DNA of 64,000 nucleotides from NCBI RefSeq assembly GCF_001620065.1, contig NZ_LQGV01000003.1, positions 1,240,001 to 1,304,000 of the forward strand, in the 5' to 3' direction. This DNA is from Microbacterium sp. TNHR37B (lineage in GTDB: Bacteria > Actinomycetota > Actinomycetes > Actinomycetales > Microbacteriaceae). The notes under the pieces were generated by a model, which worked only from the letters and a program-made list of their open reading frames with translations, did not search any database and was not told where the DNA came from. The translations under genes were made by a program, and so were the position numbers. The first letter of the stretch is position 1; every line of letters starts with the position of its first letter. This document shows, piece by piece, positions 17,053 to 25,519 of this stretch.

Positions 17053-18147
17053 TCAGTCGGCGGAGCCCACGTTGATCGAGGCGCTGCCGTCGGGAAGGAT
17101 CGTGATGTCCCCGTCGATGAAGAACGGGATGTCTTCGTCGAGGGAGCGGATCGACCCGTCGAAGATCGACTGGATGTCCACCTTGATGTGCGCGACGGCC
17201 TGCGTGCGACGGATCCGCCAGTCGGCACCGTCCGGTTCCAGGGTCACCGTGGGCTGGTCCGCGATCGACCAGGTGGGTTCTCCGACGATGCGGTTGCGTA
17301 CCGTGAGGCCGAACGGGCACCCCGTCGGCTGCAGCACCCGCTGAGTCGCGCACTCGTCCAGGAAGTCCTCCACCTTCTCCTGCACGACCTCGACGAACTT
17401 GTCGGTTGCCTGCGTCTGCACCTCCACGGGAATCTCGGCACGGGGCTTGTCCGAGAGCACCGCGACGCCGGGGCTGGCCGACAGGGCGGTGTCGACCGAG
17501 ATCGAGTACAGCCCGGGAGAGAAGACGAGCAACGACACCGGATCGAGCGGGTCCGCGTCATTGCCGTCGGGGGAGACCTGACGCTTGTCGATCTCGAAGC
17601 CGTTGACCTGGAACTGCATCGCGCCCCGCACGGTCAGGTCGATCACGGCCAGCGGGCTCGTCGCGAACCGCCAGGAAGGAGCGATGCCGATCGTGCCGGC
17701 ACGTTCAACCGCGAACGTGGTCTTTCCGGCGTGCGGTCCTGCCCGGTAGCCGACGGTGACGGAGGTGACCCCGTCCTTCTCCGTCGTGCTCAGAACCTCG
17801 ATGTCGGTGATCGGCGCCAAGGCGTCCCGTCGCAGGAGAGCGTCGGCGGCGTCGGTCGGAAGGCCGGCCTTCTCGAACTGGGCGGCGTCGACGCGGACGC
17901 CCGGAACGGCGAGGGCGTCGGTCGCACGGCCTTGGGAGAGGAGGTCCAGATAACGGGTGACGAACGCAGCAGGGCTGTAGAGGCGGTCGTATGTCACGGC
18001 GCCACCCGCATAGACGGCGCCGGCCAGCAGCACTCCCACCACGGCGAGGGCGGTCAGGTCGAAAGCGAGGCGGGGGCGGCGCCGACGGCGTCGCGGCGCG
18101 GCGGCGACGGCCTCGCCGGCCTGCTCGTCGCTCTCGTCCCGCTCCAC
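17053..18147 (-). CDS. Hypothetical membrane-anchored protein
   Basis: A 364-residue protein starting at GTG. It has a cytoplasmic head ending in an arginine-rich patch (PRRRRRRPR), one membrane segment at about residues 30-52, and a long extracytoplasmic domain of mixed alpha/beta pattern. The start of that domain (FVTRYLDLLSQGRATDALAVPG) resembles the helical lead-in of DUF4878/NTF2-like lipoproteins. Two cysteines (in DECATQ and TGCPFG) could form a disulfide. It stands alone, convergent with the coiled-coil gene. No function assigned. Confidence 0.7.
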   Translation of the reverse strand: MERDESDEQAGEAVAAAPRRRRRRPRLAFDLTALAVVGVLLAGAVYAGGAVTYDRLYSPAAFVTRYLDLLSQGRATDALAVPGVRVDAAQFEKAGLPTDAADALLRRDALAPITDIEVLSTTEKDGVTSVTVGYRAGPHAGKTTFAVERAGTIGIAPSWRFATSPLAVIDLTVRGAMQFQVNGFEIDKRQVSPDGNDADPLDPVSLLVFSPGLYSISVDTALSASPGVAVLSDKPRAEIPVEVQTQATDKFVEVVQEKVEDFLDECATQRVLQPTGCPFGLTVRNRIVGEPTWSIADQPTVTLEPDGADWRIRRTQAVAHIKVDIQSIFDGSIRSLDEDIPFFIDGDITILPDGSASINVGSAD

Positions 18148-18202
18148 TGCTTCAGTCTAGGAAACCGTCCCTGACAACTCCCCCCGACGCCCGACAACTA
18201 CC

Positions 18203-19603
18203 ATGGGATCGGTGAGCACCCCGGCTTCGTCCTCCGTGCGGGCCCTGTCGCCCGAGCAGGATGAGCTGTTCCGGCTCATCGAGGACACGCGGCAGCACGT
18301 GTTCGTCACCGGCCGCGCGGGGACGGGGAAGTCGACACTCCTCCAGCACCTCGCCTGGAACACGGAGAAGCAGATCGCGGTCTGCGCGCCCACGGGTGTG
18401 GCTGCCCTCAACGTGGAGGGGCAGACGATCCACTCCCTCTTCCGCCTCCCGATCGGGCTGATCGCCGACAGCGAGCTGGAGCAGTCGGAGCCGGCGCGGA
18501 AGATCATGAACGCGATCGACACGCTCGTGATCGACGAGATCTCCATGGTCAACGCTGACCTCATGGACGCGATCGATCGGTCGCTCCGGCAGGCACGCCG
18601 GCGCCGGTCGGAGCCCTTCGGCGGCGTGCAGATCGTGATGTTCGGAGACCCGTATCAGCTCTCGCCGGTGCCGCCTCGCGGTGATGAGCTGCGGTACATC
18701 CGGGACCATTACCGCTCGTTCTGGTTCTTCGACGCCCAGGTGTGGGCAGGCCCTCGCGGCGACGCGGGGGCGATCCGCTCCGACGGACTGCTGGACCTCG
18801 GCCGGGTGGGTGCCCCGCTCCACATCCGCGAGCTCCGGGAGATCCACCGGCAGTCCGATCCCGAGTTCAAGATGATGCTCAACGCGGTGCGGCACGGGAT
18901 CGTCACCGCCGAGATCGCCGGAAAGCTCAACGCCGCGGGCGCTCGGCCGGTACCCGAGCCCGTGGATGGCGAGCCTCCCATCATCACCCTCGCCACGCGC
19001 AACGACATCGTCAACCGCATCAATCAGCGCCACCTCGACGCTCTTCCCGGACCGGTGCAGAGGGCCCGCGCCGACGTGACGGGCGACTTCGGGCGCGGCG
19101 AGACGTATCCGGCAGACGTCGAGCTGCAGCTGAAGGTGGGCGCGCAGGTGATGTTCCTCCGCAACGACCTCGGCGGCAAGGGCGACGGTCCTCGGTGGGT
19201 GAACGGGTCCATCGGCACGGTGACACGCATCGCCGGCGGCACGGTGCGCGTGGAGCTCGACGGCGAGGAGCACGATGTCGAGCCCACGGTGTGGGAGAGA
19301 TTCCGCTACGCCTACGATCCCGGCAGCCGCAAGCTCACCCGCGACATCGTCGCGGAGTTCACGCAGTTCCCGCTGCGCCTGGCGTGGGCGGTGACCATTC
19401 ACAAGTCGCAAGGCAAGACGTACGACCGCGCCATCATCGATCTCGGATCCGGTGCCTTCGCCCCGGGCCAGACCTACGTGGCCCTGTCGCGCCTGACGAG
19501 CCTCGACGGGCTGTACCTGTCCCGCCCTCTGCGACCGAGCGACATCCTGGTCGACGCCGATGTGCGCCGCTTCATGGCCGCCGTCCGCGCCGCGGGCGGC
19601 TGA
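18203..19603 (+). CDS. PIF1/RecD-like ATP-dependent DNA helicase
   Basis: A 466-residue superfamily 1B helicase. Motif I is GRAGTGKST, motif Ia CAPTGVAALNV, motif II VIDEISMVNADLMDAID, and motif III FGDPYQLSPV. The C-terminal UvrD-like part holds TIHKSQGKTYDRAIIDLG and TYVALSRL. These features match bacterial PIF1-type 5'-3' helicases, which unwind forked or structured DNA. ATG 18203 is used; GTG 18212 is an alternative. It is monocistronic. Confidence 0.88.
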   Translation: MGSVSTPASSSVRALSPEQDELFRLIEDTRQHVFVTGRAGTGKSTLLQHLAWNTEKQIAVCAPTGVAALNVEGQTIHSLFRLPIGLIADSELEQSEPARKIMNAIDTLVIDEISMVNADLMDAIDRSLRQARRRRSEPFGGVQIVMFGDPYQLSPVPPRGDELRYIRDHYRSFWFFDAQVWAGPRGDAGAIRSDGLLDLGRVGAPLHIRELREIHRQSDPEFKMMLNAVRHGIVTAEIAGKLNAAGARPVPEPVDGEPPIITLATRNDIVNRINQRHLDALPGPVQRARADVTGDFGRGETYPADVELQLKVGAQVMFLRNDLGGKGDGPRWVNGSIGTVTRIAGGTVRVELDGEEHDVEPTVWERFRYAYDPGSRKLTRDIVAEFTQFPLRLAWAVTIHKSQGKTYDRAIIDLGSGAFAPGQTYVALSRLTSLDGLYLSRPLRPSDILVDADVRRFMAAVRAAGG

Positions 19604-19635
19604 GCCCTCGCCGCCCCCGCCGCGTCCATCCCCTT

Positions 19636-19727
19636 GTTCGAGAGCACATGCTCTCAGCGAGCGCCTACGTTATCGGCGGCGAGGACATGTGCGCTCGGTG
19701 ACAGCATGTGCTCTCGCGGGAGAGAAC
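19636..19727. repeat. Composite palindrome between convergent genes (family B)
   Basis: CGAGAGCACATGCT (19639-19652) and AGCATGTGCTCTCG (19703-19716) are perfect inverted repeats. The outer bases GTTC (19636) and GAAC (ending 19727) also match, and a nested GAGCGC/GCGCTC pair lies inside. The left arm is itself nearly self-complementary (GAGAGCA-CA-TGCTCTC). It lies between the helicase gene and heme oxygenase, which converge, so it may end transcription from both sides, or it may be a dispersed palindromic element. Confidence 0.7.
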
Positions 19728-19749
19728 GCAGGAGGGCCGATGGAAGGGG

Positions 19750-20409
19750 TCAGGCGGTCTGGGCGGAGCGCTCCTTCGCGGCGGCGAGGTCGTCGAACAG
19801 CTCGGTGTTGAAGCGGTAAGCGATCAGCACCTCGTCGATCACGCGCTCCTGCTCGGCCGCATCCCAGGGCGCGGCGTCGAGCTGCTCGCGGTAGACCTCT
19901 TTGAAGGCGGCCGGGTCGGCGATGTCGTCGAAGAGGTAGAAGCCGATGCCGTTCGTCTCGAACCCGAACTGACGCGCCATGAGCTTGCCGATGAACTGGC
20001 CGCCGGAGAGGTCGCCGAGGTAGCGCGTGTAGTGGTGGGCGACGAAGCCGCCGGACCACGTGGCCGCGACCTGCTGGATGCGCTCGACGTAACGGCGTGT
20101 CGTCGGCAGTGGGGCGATCCGCTCCCGCCAGTCCTCTCCGAGGAGGAACTCCAGGTCGGACTCCAACGCGGGCAGTCGCGTGAGCCGCTCGCTGATGAAG
20201 GGGGCGGCCACCGGGTCGGCCTTCATCCGCTCGGCGGCTGCTTCGAGTGCCTCGTAAATGAACCAGTGCTGCGCGACGAGGGCGATGTAGTCGTCGCGGG
20301 TGCCGCGACCGCGCATCAGGTCGGCCATGAAGCCGGCGTGCTCGCTCCCGGAGTGGGCGGAGGAGGAGCGCTCGCGGAGGGCGGTGGAGAACGGGATCAG
20401 CTCGGCCAT
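19750..20409 (-). CDS. hmuO: Biliverdin-producing heme oxygenase
   Basis: A 219-residue heme oxygenase that opens heme to biliverdin, CO and Fe(II), feeding on host or environmental heme as an iron source. The proximal-heme region is TALRERSSSAHSGSEHAGFM, and the distal glycine helix is YLGDLSGGQFIGKLMARQFG. The ATG at 20409 matches known N-termini (AELIPFSTALRE). A DtxR-type box lies 20-38 bases upstream. The small DUF2470 gene lies just upstream on the same strand. Confidence 0.93.
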   Translation of the reverse strand: MAELIPFSTALRERSSSAHSGSEHAGFMADLMRGRGTRDDYIALVAQHWFIYEALEAAAERMKADPVAAPFISERLTRLPALESDLEFLLGEDWRERIAPLPTTRRYVERIQQVAATWSGGFVAHHYTRYLGDLSGGQFIGKLMARQFGFETNGIGFYLFDDIADPAAFKEVYREQLDAAPWDAAEQERVIDEVLIAYRFNTELFDDLAAAKERSAQTA

Positions 20410-20428
20410 GCGATGAGCATAGCGGAAG

Positions 20429-20447
20429 TTAGGTACAGCTAACCTGA
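20429..20447. promoter_or_regulatory. DtxR/IdeR iron box upstream of heme oxygenase
   Basis: TTAGGTACAGCTAACCTGA matches the 19-base DtxR consensus TTAGGTTAGGCTAACCTAA at most positions. It sits in the 64-base gap between the DUF2470 gene and the heme oxygenase start. With iron present, a DtxR-family repressor would silence heme breakdown. Confidence 0.85.
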
Positions 20448-20473
20448 AGGTTTCCTTTCGAGGGTCGTGCGGC

Positions 20474-20785
20474 TCAGGCGTGCGGGCGGGGCGTGACGCC
20501 CAGACGCTCACAGGCGGCGTCGTACAGGGCGACGACCTCGCGCCGCACCTCGGGGCGCTCCGTGATCGGTCCCCCCGGCCAGGGAATCGTCACCGTCTCC
20601 TGCGCCCCTGTCGCCGTGACCACCTGCCACCGGCCGCCGTCGCCGTCGAAGTGCACCATCTCGGCGGAGACGACATCGGGAACCGCCGAGAAGGCGCGCG
20701 TGATGAGCACGTTGTCGTCGACGTGATCGTTGTTCATGTGCCCCAGCACGCCGCGCAGAGTGGTCTCGTCGAATTCGTGAGTCAT
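20474..20785 (-). CDS. DUF2470-domain protein (heme-utilisation associated)
   Basis: A 103-residue protein made almost entirely of a DUF2470 domain, recognisable by LRGVLGHMNNDHVDDNVLI. This domain is the C-terminal part of HugZ-like and pyridoxamine-oxidase-like heme utilisation proteins, where the histidine in MNNDH helps bind heme. ATG 20785 gives the normal domain start. Its position just upstream of hmuO suggests heme or iron handling. The DtxR box follows it rather than precedes it, so its own regulation is unclear. Confidence 0.8.
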   Translation of the reverse strand: MTHEFDETTLRGVLGHMNNDHVDDNVLITRAFSAVPDVVSAEMVHFDGDGGRWQVVTATGAQETVTIPWPGGPITERPEVRREVVALYDAACERLGVTPRPHA

Positions 20786-20882
20786 GACAGTCACCCTATT
20801 GACGCTCGCGGTACGGCCGCTCGTCCGGGGGCCCGCGAAGCCATGACGTAGGCTGGAAAGGAACACTCGGGGGGGTGATGGG

Positions 20883-22145
20883 ATGAGGCGGAACCGGCGC
20901 GCACGCGTCGTGTGGGCGGTTCTCGCGGCAGCGACGATCGGCGTGATCACCGGTTGCTCTCCGTCCCCCACCGTCGAGCACGAACCCCTCCCCCAGGTCG
21001 ACGCCGCCTTCCCGTCCGCGGTCCAGGAACAGCTCACGACGGCGGTGACGACCGCGATGGCGGCCACCGGCTCCACCGGAGCGATCGTCGAGGTGCGGGC
21101 ACCCTGGGCCGGCGTATGGCGCCAGGCCCTCGGGACGCAGACGCCGAAGGGCGGTGCCGTCTCGCCCGACCTCGCTTTCAAGGCGGGCCCCATCACGCGC
21201 ACCATGACCTGCGACGTGCTCTACGGCATGGCGCATCGGGGGATCGTCCGTATCGACGATCACCTGACACGCTGGCTGTCGGGCTATCCGTCGGCGGAGG
21301 GCATCACGCTCGGCGACCTGTGCGACAGCACGAGCGGGCTGAAGTCGTACGCGAAGGAGATCTCCGACCGGTGGTACGTCACTCCGGAGCGGGTGTGGAA
21401 GCCGAAGGAGCTGGTCGCGTACGGCATGTCGACAGGGTTCGACGGCGAGCCGGGAACGGCCTACCGTGACTCCGACACCGGCTATGTGCTGCTCGGCCTC
21501 GCGCTCGAGCGGGCCGGGGGCAAGAGCGCAGCCGACCTCTTCGACGAGTACGTCTTCGAGCCCCTCGGAATGGAGTCCAGTTCGCTGACCTCCGGCTCCC
21601 GCACCGGTACCGGCGTGCTCACCGGCCAGCGGTCGGCGAACGACGAGGACGGCAAGATCGACTGCACCGCTCCCGTGGACGTCACCGCGGTCTCCGGGTC
21701 TGCCGGGTTCACCGCGGCGGGGGCGTTCTCCACGGTGGACGACCTCAGCGACTACATCCAGGCCGTCGCCCTCGGCACGCGCTCCTTCGACACCGCTGCG
21801 CGGTTCGCCGACTCGCTCCCCACCTCGAGCACCGCACCGACGTGGTTGACGGCTCGCGGCGGCGTCGTGCAGGCGGCGACGCTGGTGGGGCAGGCGGGGG
21901 CCGTGCCCGGCTACCTCACCGCCGTCTTCGCCGACCGTGAGACCGGGATGTCGGTCGTGGTCGTGCTCAACAACTCTCGGGCGAGTGGGGTGGCTGCGCG
22001 CGATCTCGCCTGGGAGCTCGCGGCGACCGCCTCGAAGGCGCCCGCGGCGGCGGGAGAGAAGGCTCCGGAGGGCGGCCGGCTGCCGTGGGAGCCTCAGACG
22101 TACGCCGACAAGATCGTCGACGCGGCCATCTGCCCCCTGCCGTGA
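20883..22145 (+). CDS. Lipoprotein with a beta-lactamase/DD-peptidase fold and no catalytic residues (predicted pseudoenzyme)
   Basis: A 420-residue lipoprotein (lipobox ITGC near residue 25) with the overall layout of the serine beta-lactamase-like family: RIDDHLTRWLSGYPSAEGITLGDL, GYVLLGLALERAGG, YVFEPLGMESSSL. The catalytic SxxK reads PITR (P103, R106), the YxN motif reads DSD (196-198), and the C-terminal HxG reads GQAG (Q337). All three active-site motifs are therefore gone, while the fold-specific segments remain. It is unlikely to hydrolyse beta-lactams or peptides; a cell-wall binding or sensing role is possible. Its stop overlaps the DMT permease start. Confidence 0.85.
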   Translation: MRRNRRARVVWAVLAAATIGVITGCSPSPTVEHEPLPQVDAAFPSAVQEQLTTAVTTAMAATGSTGAIVEVRAPWAGVWRQALGTQTPKGGAVSPDLAFKAGPITRTMTCDVLYGMAHRGIVRIDDHLTRWLSGYPSAEGITLGDLCDSTSGLKSYAKEISDRWYVTPERVWKPKELVAYGMSTGFDGEPGTAYRDSDTGYVLLGLALERAGGKSAADLFDEYVFEPLGMESSSLTSGSRTGTGVLTGQRSANDEDGKIDCTAPVDVTAVSGSAGFTAAGAFSTVDDLSDYIQAVALGTRSFDTAARFADSLPTSSTAPTWLTARGGVVQAATLVGQAGAVPGYLTAVFADRETGMSVVVVLNNSRASGVAARDLAWELAATASKAPAAAGEKAPEGGRLPWEPQTYADKIVDAAICPLP

Positions 22146-23005
22146 ACCGCCGGGCGGGTGCGGCGTCCGCGTTCGTGGTCATCGGCCTCGCCTGTCAGGA
22201 GATCGGTGCCGCGGCGGCCGTGCACCTGTTCCCGCAGGTCGGGCCGCTCGGGGTCGTCATGCTCCGCCTCGTCTTCTCCGCGCTCATCCTGTTGCTGATC
22301 GCCCGCCCGCGGATGCGCGGGTACACGCGAGCGGACTGGGCGGCCGTCGTGCGATTCGGTGTCGTGCTGGGGGTGATGAACGCCCTGTTCTACCTCGCGC
22401 TGCAACGGCTTCCGCTCGGAGTCACGGTGACGATCGAGGTGCTCGGGCCTCTCGTGCTGTCGATCGTCATGAGCCGTCGGGCGTCCGCGTGGGGATGGGC
22501 GGCGCTCGCGTTCGCGGGAGTGCTCGCTCTCGGTGGCGGCGGGTGGGACCGCCTCGATCTGCTCGGGGTGCTGTTCGCCCTCGGGGCGGCGGCCAGTTGG
22601 GCGTTCTACATCCTGTCGTCGGCCCGGGTGGGGGCGGTGTTCCCCCGTCTCGACGGGCTCGCGTGGGCGATGGCCGTCGCCGCGGTGCTGTCGCTGCCGT
22701 TCGGGGTGGCCGGAGCCGGCAGCGCGCTCCTTCGGGTGGACCTCGTGGCGCTCGGCGCCGCGGTGGCTCTGCTCAGCTCGACCATTCCGTATGCGCTGGA
22801 GCTCATGGCGCTCCGGCGCCTTCCCGCGTCCGCGTTCTCGATCCTCATGAGCCTCGCCCCCGCCACCGCGGCGCTCGCGGGTCTGGTGCTTCTCGGCCAG
22901 AGGCTCTCGTGGATCGAGGTGGCGGGAATCGCCGTGGTGATCGCCGCCTCGATGGGAGCCGTCCGCTCCTCCGCCCGCCGCACCCCGATCCCTCCCGTCA
23001 GCTGA
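22142..23005 (+). CDS. EamA-family (DMT) permease, RhtA-like exporter
   Basis: A 287-residue protein with ten predicted membrane segments in two EamA repeats. Typical pieces are FPQVGPLGVVMLRLVFSALILL in the first half, and FALGAAASWAFYILSSARVG and STIPYALELMALRRL in the second, as in RhtA-type threonine/homoserine exporters. GTG 22142 overlaps the stop of the beta-lactamase-fold lipoprotein (GTGA). The pairing could mean export of a wall-related amino acid, but that is inference. A palindrome follows directly. Confidence 0.85.
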   Translation: MNRRAGAASAFVVIGLACQEIGAAAAVHLFPQVGPLGVVMLRLVFSALILLLIARPRMRGYTRADWAAVVRFGVVLGVMNALFYLALQRLPLGVTVTIEVLGPLVLSIVMSRRASAWGWAALAFAGVLALGGGGWDRLDLLGVLFALGAAASWAFYILSSARVGAVFPRLDGLAWAMAVAAVLSLPFGVAGAGSALLRVDLVALGAAVALLSSTIPYALELMALRRLPASAFSILMSLAPATAALAGLVLLGQRLSWIEVAGIAVVIAASMGAVRSSARRTPIPPVS

Positions 23006-23008
23006 CGC

Positions 23009-23064
23009 GAGTGTCCACGACGCGCCGGGCCCGGGGCGCCCCGGGCGGCGTGTCGTGGACACTC
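23009..23064. repeat. Dispersed palindrome, family C, copy 1
   Basis: GAGTGTCCACGACGCGCC (23009-23026) pairs with GGCGTGTCGTGGACACTC (23047-23064), one G-U type mismatch. The loop is itself palindromic (CCCGGGG-CG-CCCCGGG). The same arms recur at 56426-56487. It lies between convergent genes (EamA permease and SnoaL-like protein), so it could terminate both. Confidence 0.85.
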
Positions 23065-23082
23065 GGCGGTGGGGGGTGGGGG

Positions 23083-23457
23083 TCAGGCGGTGCCGAAGGG
23101 GTTGTCGACCACGTAGCGCCAGCCGTGGGCCTCGTCGAACACCGCGACGTCGGCGGTGGTGCCCGACAGGGCCACCTCGCTGCCGTCGGGACCGGTGCCG
23201 GTGATGCTCCAGTCCGCGATCGCGAGGCCGGTGTTGCCGCTGCGGAAGGTGTGGCGGACGGTCATCTCGATCGGAAGCTGCAGGCCGAGGAACTGCTCCA
23301 GGGCGCCGCGGACGGCGTCGGCGCCGGTGACGGGCGTTCCGGGTGCCGGGACGAAGACCACGTCGTCGGTGTTGAGAGCCATCAGGCCATCGAGGTCGCG
23401 GGCGTTGAAGCGCTCGGCGAAGGCGAGGTTGAGCTGGTCGAGTTCGGTGACGGTCAT
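23083..23457 (-). CDS. SnoaL/NTF2-like protein (DUF4440-type)
   Basis: A 124-residue protein with the cone-shaped NTF2-like fold pattern: FAERFNARDLDGLMALNTDDVVFVPAPG, GADAVRGALEQFL, and a C-terminal sheet ending GWRYVVDNPFG. Such proteins bind small hydrophobic ligands or act as cyclases. It lies 74 bases downstream of an ECF sigma factor on the same strand. In several ECF groups a SnoaL-like domain is fused to the sigma factor as an internal regulator; here it is a separate gene. Confidence 0.8.
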   Translation of the reverse strand: MTVTELDQLNLAFAERFNARDLDGLMALNTDDVVFVPAPGTPVTGADAVRGALEQFLGLQLPIEMTVRHTFRSGNTGLAIADWSITGTGPDGSEVALSGTTADVAVFDEAHGWRYVVDNPFGTA

Positions 23458-23531
23458 GAGTGTGTCCTTTCCGGAGGGCGCACGATCGCGCGCTCCAGAG
23501 AGGAAGACGCCACGGCGTCAGGAATGTGACA

Positions 23532-24125
23532 TCACGACGCGATCTCGTCGTCGGTGAGCATGCCGCTGCGCCGACAGCCCGCGAGCGCCCGGCGCGCACG
23601 GCTGATCCGTTGACGGACGGCGGCGGGACTGAGACCCAGCCGGACGGCGATCTCCTCGGCGCTCAACTGGTCGACCGCGCTCAGGAGCAGGGGTTCGCGC
23701 AGAGTGTCGGGCAAGTCGTGCAGGGCGCGGACCGCTCCGTCGAAGACCACCCGCGTCTCCACCTCCTCGGCGACGCTGTGCGGATCGGGAGCGGCGTCCT
23801 CCCACGGCGACTCCTCCCGCCGAGCGCGCCACCGAGCGAGATCGACGGCGGCGTTTCGGGCGATCGTATCCAGCCACGAGCACATGCCGCCCGGGGTGAC
23901 GTTCTCCAGCCGCTCGACGGAACGCCAGGCGCGCAGCAGGACGGTCTGGGCGACATCGTCGGCATCGTCGATCGGCACGCCGAGAGAGATGCTGCGGCGA
24001 CGGAGCCGCTGCGGGTCGGCGGAGATCATCGCGGTCAGCGAGGCCCGGGCATCGGGTCCGGGCTCCGGCTCCGGCTCTGGAGAGGGCGTGGCGCGCAACA
24101 TCGACTCCGTTCCTGCGTCGTCCAC
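23532..24125 (-). CDS. ECF-type RNA polymerase sigma factor
   Basis: A 197-residue sigma-70-family factor. Region 2 reads DDADDVAQTVLLRAWRSV... WLDTIARNAAVDLAR; region 4 reads LPDTLREPLLLSAVDQLSAEEIAVRLGLSPAAVRQRISRARRAL. The N-terminal 25 residues are Pro/Glu-rich and may not all be used; the Met at residue 9 is an alternative start. No anti-sigma gene is adjacent. The SnoaL-like gene downstream may be its regulator or target. Confidence 0.85.
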   Translation of the reverse strand: MDDAGTESMLRATPSPEPEPEPGPDARASLTAMISADPQRLRRRSISLGVPIDDADDVAQTVLLRAWRSVERLENVTPGGMCSWLDTIARNAAVDLARWRARREESPWEDAAPDPHSVAEEVETRVVFDGAVRALHDLPDTLREPLLLSAVDQLSAEEIAVRLGLSPAAVRQRISRARRALAGCRRSGMLTDDEIAS

Positions 24126-24190
24126 AGAGGCAGCGCGCGGAAGGGCGAGAGTATTCCGAGGGGGCGACCGTCAGCATCGGCCGTGGACCA

Positions 24191-25141
24191 TCACAGGGCG
24201 CGCAGCAGCGAGTCGACGGAACCGAAGCCCACGGCTTCGGCGACCGCGGCGCGGGTGAGCTCGGGGCGCTCCGTCATCAGTCGGCCGGCGGCGGCGGCGC
24301 GGACGGTGCGGAGCGTCGCCGCGAAGCTCGTGCCCTCCGTGCGGAACGCCTCTTGGAGGCTGCGGCGGGACACGCCGAGCCGGCCGGCGACCGACGCCGT
24401 GTCGATGGACTTGTTCGGGTACTCGTCCATCACGATCTCCATCGCCGCGCCGAACAGCGTCAGCCGCTGGCGGGGCTCGCGGCTGGCCAGCAACTGGATC
24501 GCGGTGCGGGCGACCTCTTCGGCGGCGGTGCGAATGGGCTGCGAGTCGGCGAGGTCGGCGGGGTCGAGCCGGCACACCCCCGCGGCGAAGGCGTAGGCGG
24601 GGAGGAAGGCGCCGGGGAGCCCCGGGGTCTCGTCGGGTCTCCCCGAGGGGGCGATGCCTTCGCACATCCGCGCGGGCACGCTCAGATACACGACCTCGGT
24701 GGGGGTGCTGGACGACCGCATCACGATCGGCTCGGTCCCCGGGAGGAGCAGGCGCGCCCCCGCAGGCCCCGCCGTCGTGCGTGCGGCACCGTCGACCGCG
24801 AGGTGGCCCCGTGAGACGAGGAGCAGCGCGGCACGGTCGATCGAACCCTCGTCGCGGTCCCAGAGCAGAGTGAACGGGGGCACCACGGCGTGGACGAACG
24901 TCATCCCCGGGAACTGCGCGGCACGGGCACGGAGGGGGACGCCCGTATCGAGCTCGAGGAACCGGATGTTGGCGGTGTAGAAGTAGTCGGCCATCCGCTG
25001 GGCGCGGGGCAGCTCCCGCGGATGGGAGAGGTGGATGTCGAGGCGGTGGAAGTCCTTCTCGGCGAAGACGTGCGCGCGGCGGACGCGACGCTCTTGTGCC
25101 GGCGAGAAGGTCCCCGGTGCGGTGCCGCTCGACTCGTTCAT
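24191..25141 (-). CDS. AraC-family regulator with shortened C-terminus
   Basis: A 316-residue regulator. The N-terminal part resembles AraC-binding-like cupin domains that precede the HTH (VHAVVPPFTLLW... LLLVSRGHLAVDG). The HTH region starts near residue 240 (SIDTASVAGRLGVSRRSLQEAFRTEGTSFAATLR). The second helix-turn-helix stops at EAVGFGSVDSLLRAL, about a dozen residues before the usual end (the FG-x-TP-x-x-YR stretch is missing). It may still bind DNA through the first helix. It is divergent from the sugar ABC operon across a 614-base spacer. Confidence 0.8.
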   Translation of the reverse strand: MNESSGTAPGTFSPAQERRVRRAHVFAEKDFHRLDIHLSHPRELPRAQRMADYFYTANIRFLELDTGVPLRARAAQFPGMTFVHAVVPPFTLLWDRDEGSIDRAALLLVSRGHLAVDGAARTTAGPAGARLLLPGTEPIVMRSSSTPTEVVYLSVPARMCEGIAPSGRPDETPGLPGAFLPAYAFAAGVCRLDPADLADSQPIRTAAEEVARTAIQLLASREPRQRLTLFGAAMEIVMDEYPNKSIDTASVAGRLGVSRRSLQEAFRTEGTSFAATLRTVRAAAAGRLMTERPELTRAAVAEAVGFGSVDSLLRAL

Positions 25142-25519
25142 GGGTCTCCGTCCGCGGCATCCGGGAGGGGAGTGGGGGGGCAGCCGCTCCCGCCATTATG
25201 TCGAGCCGACGGTCTCACGCGGTACCGCAGTTCGCGCGTCCGTCGGCGCAGGTCGCGCAATCGCCTGGCGAGACGGGGCAATCTGTGGGCCTCGACGTGC
25301 CCCTGGGAGGCGTATCCGCTGCGGACGCGGCGGGCCGTGCCGCACTTCGCGCGCCGGCGGATGCAGTCTGCGCGCCGGCCGCTCCGGCGCCCGCGGCTGC
25401 GCCATCATCGAGCCAGAAGTGCCCCGATCCTTGAGCACTTCGGTCCTCTCGTCCGCCCCTCTCGGGCTCGTCGCGATGCCTCCCCCAGCGCATCCGCAGC
25501 GGATGTGAGCGATCGGTCC

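Noticed and set aside
20883..22145. Active beta-lactamase or DD-peptidase
   Set aside because: All three catalytic motifs are replaced, so an active enzyme is not supported.
21937..23529. Plus-strand frame across the EamA and SnoaL-like genes
   Set aside because: It overlaps real genes on both strands, and its translation is Arg/Gly-rich shadow sequence.
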